Below, piece by piece: positions 1 to 10,811 of a stretch of 64,000 nt of DNA. The DNA comes from Tetrahymena thermophila SB210 (lineage: Eukaryota; Ciliophora; Oligohymenophorea; Hymenostomatida; Tetrahymenidae). Position 1 is the first letter of the stretch. Each line of letters begins with the position of its first letter. The DNA lies in assembly GCF_000189635.1 (NCBI RefSeq), contig NW_002476418.1, positions 124,001 through 188,000 on the forward strand, given 5' to 3'. The notes below the pieces were generated by a model. The model ran no database searches, was not told where the DNA came from, and saw nothing but the letters and a program-made list of their open reading frames with translations. Made by a program: the position numbers and the translations under genes.

Positions 1-1157
1 TCAATAACCTCTCTTTCTTAAACTTCTTCTTCATTTGCTTTTACTAACACCTAATTTAATGTGTTATTGCCTGATAACTTATCTTCACAAACTTTATTAG
101 CTTTAAGCATTACTTCATAAGTGTCTTAGTACATATTTTATAAAAATACGTGCAAAAAATCTTAAAATATATCTCTTTAAGCAACCATTCTAAAAATGAA
201 GCCTAAAGTAAGAAGCAAAGCAAAACCACTGTTTGCTAAGGCCAAAATATCTGGAATAGTAGGAAATTAAATAGAAATAAATTAAACTATTTAATCCATT
301 TCAAAATTTATTTGTATGTATGGAGAATCAAACTGGTTACTAAAAACATCATTATAAGAGTTGTAATTGATTGGGCCGGAGTATTAATTTTCTGATTGAA
401 TAATAAGTCCTTAACTTATTTTTGTTATTTACTACTAGGGATTTAAGCGATTAATAATGTATTAATCTGATTCAGTGTAAATAAATTTTCTCATATAATT
501 AACCTGGTTTTGTTAAGAACTAATATTGAACTGATATGTATATAACTTCAAATTCAAGCCAACAGTTTCTCCATTCACAAAGTCTTCTATCTCAGTTTGA
601 TTAGCACAGTTATTAGGAACAGTAGTTTTTAAGCTATCTGTTATTGGACAAGGGTAATAAACAAGCTATAACTAAGATCGGATATTATTTCTAACACTTT
701 CAATCAAGGTGAAATTGTTTATGCTTGAAAAATCTACACAGCTATAGCCTTAAAGTTAAGGATCTGTACACTCAATTATGTTGAGTATTTTTTGTAATTT
801 AATGTCAGGAGATTTATAGACAAAGAAAGCAATGGGAACGATATAAGTTTTGTTCATTTGCTATTAATATTAGTCTAAACTAGTTTTTAAATCGTATTAG
901 AACTTAAAAGCAAACAAATCATTATGAAGGGAGATTTCAGTAGCTTCATCCGTGATAAACATTTGTGATCTAAATTTCGGATCAATCTTATTGTTAAGGT
1001 ATTATAAGACCAGATAAATGAAGTAGCTAACCACTATTGCTAGGATTATTAATGAGATTAGAGCCCCTTAAAAAGTTCCTTTCTTAGTTTATTAATTTCC
1101 TAGGTAAAAGTTAAAGGGTTAGGAAAACAAATCTGTTTTAGTGAAGAGATTTATCAT
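1..1157 (-). CDS. Two-pass membrane protein, type 1, copy A (3' end outside window)
   Basis: This copy is open as a single exon from the ATG at 1157 to the window edge (about 385 codons), with Gln encoded by TAA/TAG; the C-terminus lies outside. The N-terminus (MINLFTKTDLFSQPFNFY) leads to a hydrophobic segment at about residues 33-56, then the family signature NKIDPKFRSQMF. The ectodomain holds four cysteines in the contexts IECTDP, GYSCVDF, YYPCP and NNCANQTEIE, plus N-glycosylation sequons such as NKTY and NISS. The second membrane segment follows FPTIPDILALANSGFALLL. The cytosolic part begins DIFQDFLHVFLQNMYQDTYE. It is closest to the copies at 4916 and 10812. No TGA interrupts it, so it looks functional. 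The molecular role is unknown; a surface or endomembrane location is inferred from topology only. Confidence 0.85.
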
Positions 1158-1329
1158 AATAACTAAATTACTTCTACTTACTTATTTTGTATTTTAGAAT
1201 TTAATTTATAAACAAATAAAATACATATTTAAATAATCAATATTCTAGAGATAATTAATAAAAAATTTACAAAATATATATTTGATAGAAATTCTTTGAA
1301 TAATAAAATAAAATTTTAACAATTTATCT

Positions 1330-1573
1330 GATATATAATGAATTATATATTTAAAGTAAAGCTTAATCAAGTTATTTTTTATATAAAAATTAATTAATTA
1401 GTTAAGTTTTATTAATTTAATATTTTAAAAATATTATTTAATATTCTAAATCCATTTATAATTTGAACAAAAGAATAAAATTAAATTTAGGTTTTTGTTA
1501 TTAAATATTTATTAATATTGAAATTTTATGATATATTATAAGATATAAAATATTTTATGATAGTAATTAATTT

Positions 1574-1612
<39 letters not shown>

Positions 1613-1690
1613 TTTTATATTACAAACATAAAATAAATGTAATTAATCTTATTGGTTTTTTAGATCTTATTATCTAAATTAATACATATA
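1330..1690 (-). pseudogene. 3' relic of a leucine-rich-repeat gene
   Basis: This block matches the 3' end and 3' flank of the LRR gene at 14003-17515 (compare 13690-14100). The last coding exon is still readable as IIRSKKPIRLITFILC, against LIRRAKKSVRLISFNLC in the intact gene. No LRR exons follow on the right, so only the tail survives. It sits just upstream of copy A, as the intact LRR gene sits just upstream of copy E. This supports a segmental duplication followed by loss of the LRR body. Confidence 0.5.
1572..1616. repeat. TTTA microsatellite
   Basis: About eleven consecutive TTTA units lie in the AT-rich spacer between copies A and B. No function is visible. Confidence 0.9.
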
Positions 1691-2088
1691 AGAATACGAA
1701 CCCAGTTGAATAATAACCGATTTTGCCAAATTTACAAGTATTTCTGTGATTACTTGTATTTTCAAATTTTATAAAAATAAATCCTACATTTTTGAATAGG
1801 AATAATTTTAAAAAAAGGCATATTAATATAACTCTCACATCAATTCACTTGTACTAAAAAATAATCACTTTAAAAAATTATAGATAATATCATGGAAATT
1901 TTATTTATTGTAATATTTTTTTTGAATAAAGAATGAGTGAAATGTAAATGATAACAAGAATTATAACTTTTTGAAATTAAATGAGATTTTCATAAATAAT
2001 TTGTTCAGATACTAAATATAAAAATAAGGTAAGTAACATTTAGTCAAATTTATATTTTTAAAACTTAAAATAATTTTTATTTTTTTAT
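1691..2088. other. Spacer between LRR relic and copy B
   Basis: AT-rich sequence with no open frame that I can support and no match to the family exons. It probably contains the promoter of copy A and the 3' flank of copy B. Confidence 0.6.
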
Positions 2089-4226
2089 TCAATTATTATT
2101 TATTGCAGAGAATATCCTATAATCTATGTCAAGTTTATTATAGCTATCATCTTATAACTTGGAAAAAAACTTTTTAATATACTTTTATTATAATTCACAA
2201 GAATTAAGAATATTTTATTATTGCTCGAAGTGGTTTTTATACTTTTATTTAACTATATTTTATAGATTAATTAAAAATTATAAATTTACTTAAGTTAAAA
2301 CAAATATTTACCTTATTTAATACTATTTTGCTTGCTAGTTTAATCTGCTAAGTATTAAGAAGAATACCCTACAAGTTGAATAGCAGCTAATTATTCTTTA
2401 CTTAAAATAATCATTATAGATTTCTTAATAAATAATAAATCTTTATAAAAATCTAAAATATTTAGTTATTGGTTAATTTATTTCTCAATTAGCACTTTTT
2501 ATGCTTCAAATTCTTACTTTTCATTTAAACTTTCTTTTTTCTTCTTCTTCCAGAAATATCTTAATTTTTGCAATTAAGTTACTAAACTAATAAATAAATT
2601 ATAAAAATAAAATTAATATTTCTTTAAATAATTTAAATACTTTTACTTTTATTTAAAAATAGAATTTTTAAATGTTTGAAATATTTTGAGGTCTTTGATA
2701 ACTCTTAATTTCTAAATTATGTTTTCAAAATTGATATTTTGCTTTTGGTTAGTCTCTTGATTTTGCATTATTTAGTTTTATTTCTTTATAATTGTCTTGC
2801 TCAAGCTTAAATTTCTACTTTCATTTTATTTTGAGTCATTAATTTTAGAAATTAAATTATTTTCTAATGTGCACTACTTTTACTAAGTAAAGCAGAAAGA
2901 ATTTTTATCATTTTATAAATCTAATGTTTTATTTTAAACTGAAGTTTTATTACTTAACTCTTGGTTTTCTATAACATAATCTTATTTAATTGTAAAATCA
3001 ATATTATTTTATTAATACTATGGGCTTTATTCTAAGTAACATCTAAACTTTGAAGAAAATGATGGAAGATGTATGTTATCTGATGTATCCTTTTCTAAAA
3101 GGTCTTACCCTAAAAACTGGCCTTCTTGATGAATTTACTAGACTTAAGATTTGCAGTCTGATAATTTATGATCCTTTAATAATTGGTGATATGTATCCTA
3201 ATACAAATTTTCTAAAAATACATGGAGAAAATCTTAAACAATATCATTTTATGAAAGAATTCTAAAAAAGAACCCCAAGGTTAGAAGCAAAGCAAAGGCA
3301 GAATTTACTAAAGCTAAGATTTCAGGAATTGTAGGAAATTAAATAGATATCTCTTACACTAACTAATCCATTTACAAGAAGACTTATATATAAGGCTAAT
3401 CAAATTAATTGCTAAAAACATTATATTGATCAGTATAATAAATTGGACTAGAGTATTAAGTTTTTGATTAGATGACATGACCTTAACTAATTTTTGTTAC
3501 TTATTATTATGTACTTATTGTATTTAAAATATATTAATCTGATTCTGCATAAATAAATTTATCCATAAAATTTACTTAATTCTGCTGAGAAGTAATATTA
3601 TACTAGGAAGTATAAAGCTTTAAATTTAATCCAGATGCATCTTCGTTCACAAAATTTTCTATTTCAGTTTAGTTAGCACAGTTATCAGGCATAGTGGTTT
3701 TAAAACGATCAAGAAGAGGACACGGATAAAAGATCAAAAAAACCTCAGATCTAATATTTTACTTGCCATTTAAAATCAATGTGTAATTTGAAAAATTTGA
3801 GAAGTCTAAACATTTAAAACCTTGAAGTTATTCATTTTAACAATCCATTATGTTTAATGGGAAAATAGTAGTATTCTTTTAAGTAGAATAGATAAAAAGA
3901 GCTAGAGGAACAAGATAAGTTTTATTCATTTCTGCCTAATATTGTTCAAGTGTAATGTATTTACTTTTTTGAAAACTAAATGCTATCAAATCATTTTAGA
4001 GTGAGACTTCAGTTGCGCTATCTGTTACAAAAATTTGAGATCTAAACTTAGGATCAATTTAATTATCAAAAAATTATAACATGAGGTATATAAAATAGCT
4101 AAACACTATGATTGTTATTGAAAGAGAAACTACTGATCCTTAAAATGTCCCCTTTTTTGTCTGTTTGTTTCCTAATTAAAATTAAAAAGGCATAGAAAAA
4201 AAATCTATTTTTTTTATGAAGTTCAT
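2089..4226 (-). CDS. Two-pass membrane protein, type 1, copy B
   Basis: The start is ATG at 4226 (MNFIKKIDFFSMPFQFQLG) and the stop is TGA at 2089-2091. The first membrane segment covers about residues 33-55, followed by NQIDPKFRSQIFVTD. The ectodomain cysteines are in IMDCQNE, GFKCLDF, FYPCPL and DNCANQTEIE. The second membrane segment is in PEILALVNSAFALLLTLGFF. The tail has an in-frame Q/N/D-rich linker with SDNIHLPSFSSKFR, then a small exon near 2330-2480 (SKEQLAAIQLVG-type motif) and a last exon at about 2089-2250 (FEQQQNILNSCELQQKYIKK). Two introns of about 80-120 bases are inferred in the tail; their exact edges are uncertain. No frame break was seen. Function unknown. Confidence 0.8.
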
Positions 4227-4915
4227 TTTTTTATTGATTGTTTTCTTACTTATTTACTTAGTTCTACTATTTTTTGTATATTTATTCAATTATCTACTTA
4301 AATAATATATAATTATTTAACTTATTTAATTATTATTGAATATTTAATTTTTATTTGCATTTATCCCTTATTTTTTTTAAATTAGAAAAATAATTAGCAA
4401 TAATATACTATTTTTAAAATGATATTACCTCTTCAAACATTATATCAAAATATTTATTTTTTTTAATTCATCATTGAAATTAATAAATTTTTTGAGATAA
4501 ATCACTTTCATGCTTTTACATTTCGAAAAATTGATTTTTATTAATTTTTTTAGTTTTTTTTAACTTAAATTTAAAAGGATAATTTGAAATATGCTTTCTA
4601 ATATATTTAACTATCTCTAATATTTTATCAAAATCCATTTTTATAAAAATTGGCTATTTTAATTTTATTGAGTTTGCTTTATTTAACTATTTTTTATTTT
4701 ATCAACTAATTTACTCTCATTATTTTATTAATTTATCTGATTATTTTTTAAAATAAACTTTAAAGCAAAAGTATGGCTATTTTAATAAAACTTTTACCAT
4801 CCAATTACACATAAATCAATAAATCAGAATTATTGATAATCAATAATATAAAAATTTACAAAGAATAATTTTTATTTTAAAATAATTTAACCACAAATTT
4901 TACTAATTAATTAAT
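4227..4915. other. Spacer between copies B and C
   Basis: AT-rich spacer without a supported gene. Its left part is the 5' flank of copy B. The part from about 4740 on closely resembles 10640-10811, the 3' flank of copy E, showing that the duplication of C and E included downstream DNA. Confidence 0.6.
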
Positions 4916-6775
4916 TCACAATTTTGCTTTATCTTATTTTATGGAATTAAATATCCTTTTATTCACTTCTTAATTATTGTAATTTTTATCAATCTAGCAC
5001 TTCTAAAAAAACATCTTGACATATTTACATTGTAAATCACATGAATTCAATATATCTTACTATTTTTCAAAGTGATTTTTCTCTATTTTATTTATTTTAG
5101 TTAATATAATTTGTATAAAATAAATTAAAATACTTTATTTCTTATCTTCGTAATTTTTGGAATCTTCTGTTAAGTACTATTAAGAGTATCCTACCAATTA
5201 GATAGCAGCTAATTATTCCTTGCTAAGGAGTAACATGACAGATTTCTTTAAAAATAATATTTCCTGATATAAATTCTAAATATTTAGACATTTGTACATT
5301 TATTCTTCAATTAGTCTTTTATATCTCGAAGTCTAATCTTCTTAATATTTGATTCTATATTTGCTTCTCCATTGTTTCCATATGTCTTTTATTTTTTTAA
5401 ATTTCTGAAAGAAACTAGTGCTGATTAATTACCATATTAAAAATATAAATACAAATATTTGTAATAAACATTTAAAATAAAAGAATACCTTTAATTGAAA
5501 ATATTTTTATTAGAATATTGAAATATCTTTACATCCTTAATCATTCTCAACTTACTTATAAAGCATTCTAAATTACTCTCTTATCTTGCTTTTGTCTTTT
5601 AATTAATACTGGTATTTCTTAAGTTTTCTTTTTTAAATTTTAAATCAATTTAATTTGAGCTTTAATGATTTTGAAGAGTGTATGCTGGAGTTTTTAAATT
5701 CTAAAAAATAATTTATTAATTTGAACTTGAGGTGAGAGATACGTTATTTGGATTTAATAATTATTTTATTTGTTAATCATTCACTGAATATTGATTGTTT
5801 TATAAATTATCAAAAGCCTGCTTAGCTTAACTCTCTTTAATTATATTTTATTCATTTGTGTCAATAATTTCATCTTTTTATTGATTTGAATCTTAAGTAT
5901 TCTATTATTATGAAGGACTTTATTCTAATTAAGATCTAAATTTTGAAGTAAAGTAAGGTATAAAAATGGTATCAATAACCTTTTTTTCTTAAACCTCTTC
6001 TTCATTTGCTTTTTCTAGCACCTAAGCTAGTGTGTTATTGCTTTATAACTCATCTTCACAAGCTCTATTAGCTTTAAGCATTATTTCATAAGTGTCTTAG
6101 TACACATTTTATAAAAATATGTGCAAAAAATCTTGAAATATACCCCTTTAAGAAATCATTCTAAAAATAAAGCCTAAACTAAGAAGTAAAGCAAAGGCAC
6201 TGTTTGCTAAGGCTAAAATATCTGGGATAGTAGGAAATTAAATAGAAATAATTTAAATTGCTTAATCCATTTCAAAAATAACTTGCAAGTAAGGAGAATC
6301 AAACTGGTTACTAAAAACATTGTTTTAAGAATTATAATTTATTGGACCAGAGTATTCATTTTCTGATTGAATAATAGGTCCTTAACTTATTTTTGTTATT
6401 TGCTGCTATGTACTTATTCGATTGAAAACATATTAATCAGATTCAGTGAAAATAAATTTTCTCATATAATTAACTTGGTTTTGTTAAGAACTAATATTGA
6501 ACTGACGTGTTTGTAACTTCAAATTCAAGCCAGCAGAAATTACATTCACAAAATCTTCTATTTCAGTTTGATTAGCACAGTTATTAGGAACAGTAGTCTT
6601 TAAGTCATCTGTCATTGGACAAGGGAAGTAGATAAATGAAGTAGCTCATGACAACCGTTAGGATTGTTAAAGAGATTAGAGCTCCTTAAAAAGTTCCTTT
6701 CTTAGTTTATTAATTTCCTACATAAAAATTAAAGGGTTAGCAAAACAAATCTGCTTTAGTGAAGAGACTCATCAT
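4916..6775 (-). pseudogene. Two-pass membrane protein, type 1, copy C, internally deleted
   Basis: The start is ATG at 6775 (MMSLFTKADLFCQPFNFY) and the family stop would be TGA at 4916-4918. The first membrane segment is present up to VVMSYFIYL. The sequence then jumps directly to the codons for the PCP cysteine region (FPCPMTDDLKTTVPNNCA), so about 380 bases are missing when compared with copies A and E. These encode the first half of the ectodomain, including the IDPKFRSQ signature and two conserved cysteines. The junction is out of frame: after SYFIYLLPLSNDR the next codon is TGA, at about 6620. Everything downstream, including the second membrane segment and both small C-terminal exons (FEKQQDILNSCDLQCKYVK), is well preserved, so the loss looks recent. 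A rescuing intron is unlikely because no GTAA-type donor lies at the junction. Confidence 0.8.
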
Positions 6776-7394
6776 TTTAACTAAATTACTTCTACTTATC
6801 AATTAATAATTAAAAATAAAAATAAACACTTTTTAAAATTACATTTAAACTTTTTAATTTCTTCAATCAATATTTTAGATAGAGATAATTAAAAATTTAT
6901 AAAATATATACTAAATTGAAATTCTAAAAACTAAAATATAATTTTAACTAATTTAATATAAATATGTAAACTCCAAATAATCAAGAGAAAAAAGTAAATA
7001 AATAAATAAACAAACAAACAAACAAACAAACAAACAAACAAATAGTAAATTGCATTTAAACTTTTTAATTTCTTCAATTAAAATATAAGAGATGGTTTAA
7101 AATATGTAAAATTTATACTTAATTGAAACAAAAATATAATTTTAACTAATTTAATATAAATATGTAAACTCCAAATAATCAGTAGAAAAAAAGTAAAACA
7201 ACTAATTAAAATATATAAAAAAAACAAAAATGGAGTAACAAAAATAAAATGGATAATTTATAGCTATTTTTGATATTTTATCTATTACTTAATTATAATT
7301 TTAATATTAAATATGTTGTTTATATTTTATTTTACAAATATTTTAAAATGATTTATTTTTTTATATATAAATAAATATATTGAAAGGATTTTTT
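6776..7394. other. Duplicated 5' flank of copy C
   Basis: This spacer is homologous to the 5' flank of copy E (13050-13410), including a shared stretch with AAAACAACTAATT and ATTTTATC(T/C)ATTACTTAA. It contains an internal partial self-duplication: the block at about 6830-6980 recurs at 7045-7190. No gene is visible. It should include the promoter ancestral to copies C and E. Confidence 0.6.
6996..7042. repeat. Compound AAAT/CAAA microsatellite
   Basis: A short run of AAAT units passes into about eight CAAA units, between the two halves of the internally duplicated 5' flank of copy C. Confidence 0.85.
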
Positions 7395-7563
7395 TTGTCT
7401 AATTAAAATCGCAGGTAAATAAATCTGTAAGATAAATTCTGATAAACAAAAATAAAATAAGCTAGAAGACTAATTACTTAGTATTCAATTTTTAAATAAA
7501 AAAGTATTGGTTGAAATTCAGCTAACATTGTATGTACACAGTCAGCAAAATTTCAATACCTGT
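7395..7563 (+). mobile_element. Dispersed element with palindromic end, copy 1
   Basis: About 100 bases starting near ATCTGTAAGATAAATTCT and ending at a roughly 55-base imperfect palindrome (7507-7562; arms TTGAAATTCAGC and rc of AAAATTTCAATA) recur in reverse orientation at 13413-13590. Similarity ends abruptly at the palindrome, which suggests an element boundary. No transposase frame is seen in this copy. The mobile-element reading is an inference. Confidence 0.45.
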
Positions 7564-7885
7564 ATTAGATTGATATTTTTAATATTTAAATTTATATATT
7601 CACTCATTTACTAATTTGAAAAATGTAATATTAATTGTATAAAATTTAAAAAAAAAATAATCGTAAACTATTCTAGAAAGGTTAATTTGTACTAAAAATG
7701 TAAACATAAAAAAACTTTTAATAATAAAATCAGAAAAGAATTAATTTTAAAATACGTATAACTAATTTAAAAACTGAATTTATTAAATTTAATGATAGAG
7801 TAATTAACTTCTACTTTATTTAGTTAGTTAGATTTATTGAATATTTAATTTTTTCTAACAGTAATTTTCAAAGTAAATTATTGCT
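7564..7885. other. Spacer upstream of the copy D stop
   Basis: AT-rich, no supported gene. It presumably carries the 3' flank of copy D. Confidence 0.55.
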
Positions 7886-10099
7886 TCAAGCATTTTTATA
7901 TTATATAGAAGACAATATTCTACTATTAATGTCATTCTTATAAAAATTATCTGATGAATAATTTTTAAAAAACTTTTTAATATATTTGCACTTTAAATCA
8001 CAGGAATTCAAAATATCTTACTATTCTTCAAAATAATTTTTCAATTTTTTGCTTCCTAATATAAAAATTTAATTAAGATTATTTAAATTTAAATAAATTT
8101 ACTTAAGTTTTCATCATTTTATTTATTTAATTCATCTGTCACATATTAGCAGGAATATCCTACAAGCTAAATTGCAGCTAGCTATTCTTTGCTTAAAAGC
8201 AGCATAATAGATTTCTTAATAAAAAGCATATCTTTATAAAAATCTAAAATATTAAGTTATTTGTTTATTTGTTATTTGATTTTCATTAGAGATTAATATG
8301 TTTAATAATTATAAGAATTGTCTTTTTTAAAGAAGTCTGATATCAATTGGATTAGTTGTTACATTTTTTTGGGTATTTTAAATGCTTATCTATTAATAAA
8401 GAAAGTTAATTTGAAAAATATATAACAATAATAATATTTTTATTTATTTATTTAATTTACCTTTTTTTGAACATAAATTTTTTTACTTTATTAAAAAGAT
8501 TTGTGTCTTAAATAACTCTAAACGTAGACTCAAAAAATTTATAGCCTCTTATTTTTGAGTTTTTATCTATGCATGAACTTTTCAAATTTATGCTATTTGT
8601 TTTGCTCTAGGTATTTTGATTTAAACTTCTTTCTTTAATCAATGTAAACAAACTCTAATTTGATTTTTACTATTTTTATTCCTTAAAAAAAAAATATATT
8701 TCAAAATTTATATTTTAAAAATAAATACTTCATTTTAAGTTGAATTAATTTTGTCGCTCTCTGTCTCTATAGAAGTGAGATAAAATTCACAACGTTTTTT
8801 GTCTTTTTAGTTTTCAATAATTTCATCTTTTTGGTTTTCTATGATTTCATCTTATTTACTATAAATGTCAAATTAATCTTCTTATGACTATAAACTTTAT
8901 TCTAAATGGTCTCTAAATTTTGTAGAAAATTCTGGCAAGGAAATATTGTCAGACACATCCTTTTCTTGTACATTGTATTCAGCTTAGTTTTGGTTAGTAT
9001 TTTCCTCAACTTGAATGCATTAGTTTTACTAAATTAAATTTCTTTCTTTTAGTATCTATTAATAGTTATCTTAATACATGGTCTATAAAAAGATTTTTAA
9101 AAATTCTTCAAGTATTTCCTGCTACGAATAAGCTCTAAAAATGAATCCGACTGTAAGAAGCAAAGCAAAAGTGGAATTTACCAAAGCTAATATTTCAGGA
9201 AGCGTAGGGAACTAAATAGAAATTTATTATACCACTTAATCCATTTATAAAGAAATTTATATATAAGGTAAATTAAATGAATTACTAAATGTAGAAATTT
9301 ACTAATTATAATTTATTGGGCTTGAAATTTATTATTCTGATTGAATAAATAGGCCTTAATAAATTTTTGTTATTTATTACTATGAATATATAGTATTTAA
9401 TTGGTATTAACTTGAACTTGTGTAGATAAATTTATTCATAAAATTGATTTAATTTTTCTGTGAAGTTGTGTTATATTAGGATGTAAATAGTTTTAAATTT
9501 AATCCTGTTGAGCTTCCATCAACTATGCCCTCTATTTCTGTTTGATTAGCACAATTATCTGGTACACTTGTTTTAAAATAATCAGTAACTTAGCATGGAT
9601 AAATAACCATATAAACAAATGACTAAATATTATCTTTTACACTTTAAATCAAAGTGTAATTTGATAAATTAGAGAAATCTAGGCATTTATATCCTTGGAG
9701 CTAAGTGCTTTAACATTAAGTTATGTTTAATTAAATCATTGTAGGATTATTCTAATCAGAATATACAAAATAAGCAATAGGAACAAGATATGTTTTATTC
9801 ATTTATGCTTCAAATTAATCTAATGTAATATTTGTATTTGTTTGGAATTAAAATGCAAGTAAATCGTTTTAAAGTGAAACCTCAGTCGCTTCATCTGTAA
9901 CGAAAATTTAAGATCTGAATTTAGGATCAATTTTATTATTTGCAAATTACAAAACTAGATAAATGAAGTAACCAATAACTATTGCTAATATTGAAAGAGA
10001 TATAAAAGTTCCTATATAAGTTCCTTTTTTCGTATGTTAGTTTACTAAATAAAAACTAAAAGATGACGAAAAAAAATCTAAATTTTTGAGGAAATTCAT
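7886..10099 (-). CDS. Two-pass membrane protein, type 1, copy D
   Basis: The start is ATG at 10099 (MNFLKNLDFFSSSFSFYLV) and the stop is TGA at 7886-7888. The first membrane segment ends in VIGYFIYLVLQF and is followed by NKIDPKFRSQIFVTDEATE. The cysteines are in ITQCQST, GYKCLDF, IYPCQV and DNCANQTEIE. The second membrane segment is in PEILALVNSTFALLLTVGFIF. The cytosolic linker carries SDNISLPEFSTKFR and a small internal duplication, ENQKDEIIENQKDKK, not seen in the other copies. The last exon encodes NYFEEQQDILNSCDLKCKYIKKFF. No frame break was found. The exon near 8120-8270 carries the conserved KEQLAAI motif. It is most similar to copy B. Function unknown. Confidence 0.8.
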
Positions 10100-10811
10100 A
10101 GCTAATTTATTTACTTCTACTAACTATCTAACTATCTATCTATTTATTTTTTATATATTTATTTATTGTGTATTTACTTTTTGGTTTTTCTTCTTTCTTT
10201 TATTATTATTGTTATTTAAATAATTAATTTTTTATATGAGAATCAAATGCAAATAAATTTTAAAATTATTCATAACTAACTTCTCTAAGAAATATAAAAT
10301 TTTTAAATGAACTTTCGAATTATATTGGCTGGCATACTGTTTAAAAATAAATTTTGAAAAATGTTATTTTCATTCAAAATTTAAATAAACATTTTGTTTA
10401 TTTAAAGGATGTTTTATTTTATAAAAATTGATTTACAAAATAGTTGATTAAGTTAATATTTATTTTTTATTTTTCCTTTAATACATTTTTTTTGAAAAAT
10501 AGATTTATTTTCCAAATTTTAATAATGAAACATAAATAAATAGCTTTTATTCTATTTTTATATATTTAAAACAGTTTTTAACTTAACGATAAAATTTAAT
10601 TCATTATTGAAATCTTATAAACTAATTAGCTCTCATTCTTTTATTAATTTATCAGATTATATTTTAAACAAACTTCAAAATGAAAGCTTTTACTTTTTAA
10701 CTAAAATCTTATCCATCTAATTATACATAAATATGAATCATCGATAATGAATGAATGATATAAAAAACTTATAAAAAATAGCTTAACCATAAATTTTACT
10801 AATTAATTAAT
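10100..10811. other. Spacer between copies D and E
   Basis: AT-rich spacer. Its left half is the 5' flank of copy D with short TATC/TATT runs at about 10126-10150. Its right half matches the spacer 3' of copy C. No gene is visible. Confidence 0.6.

Noticed and set aside
3050-3265. Plus-strand 71-codon open frame
   Set aside because: It lies antisense to the cytosolic linker of copy B, where the minus strand is conserved between paralogues.
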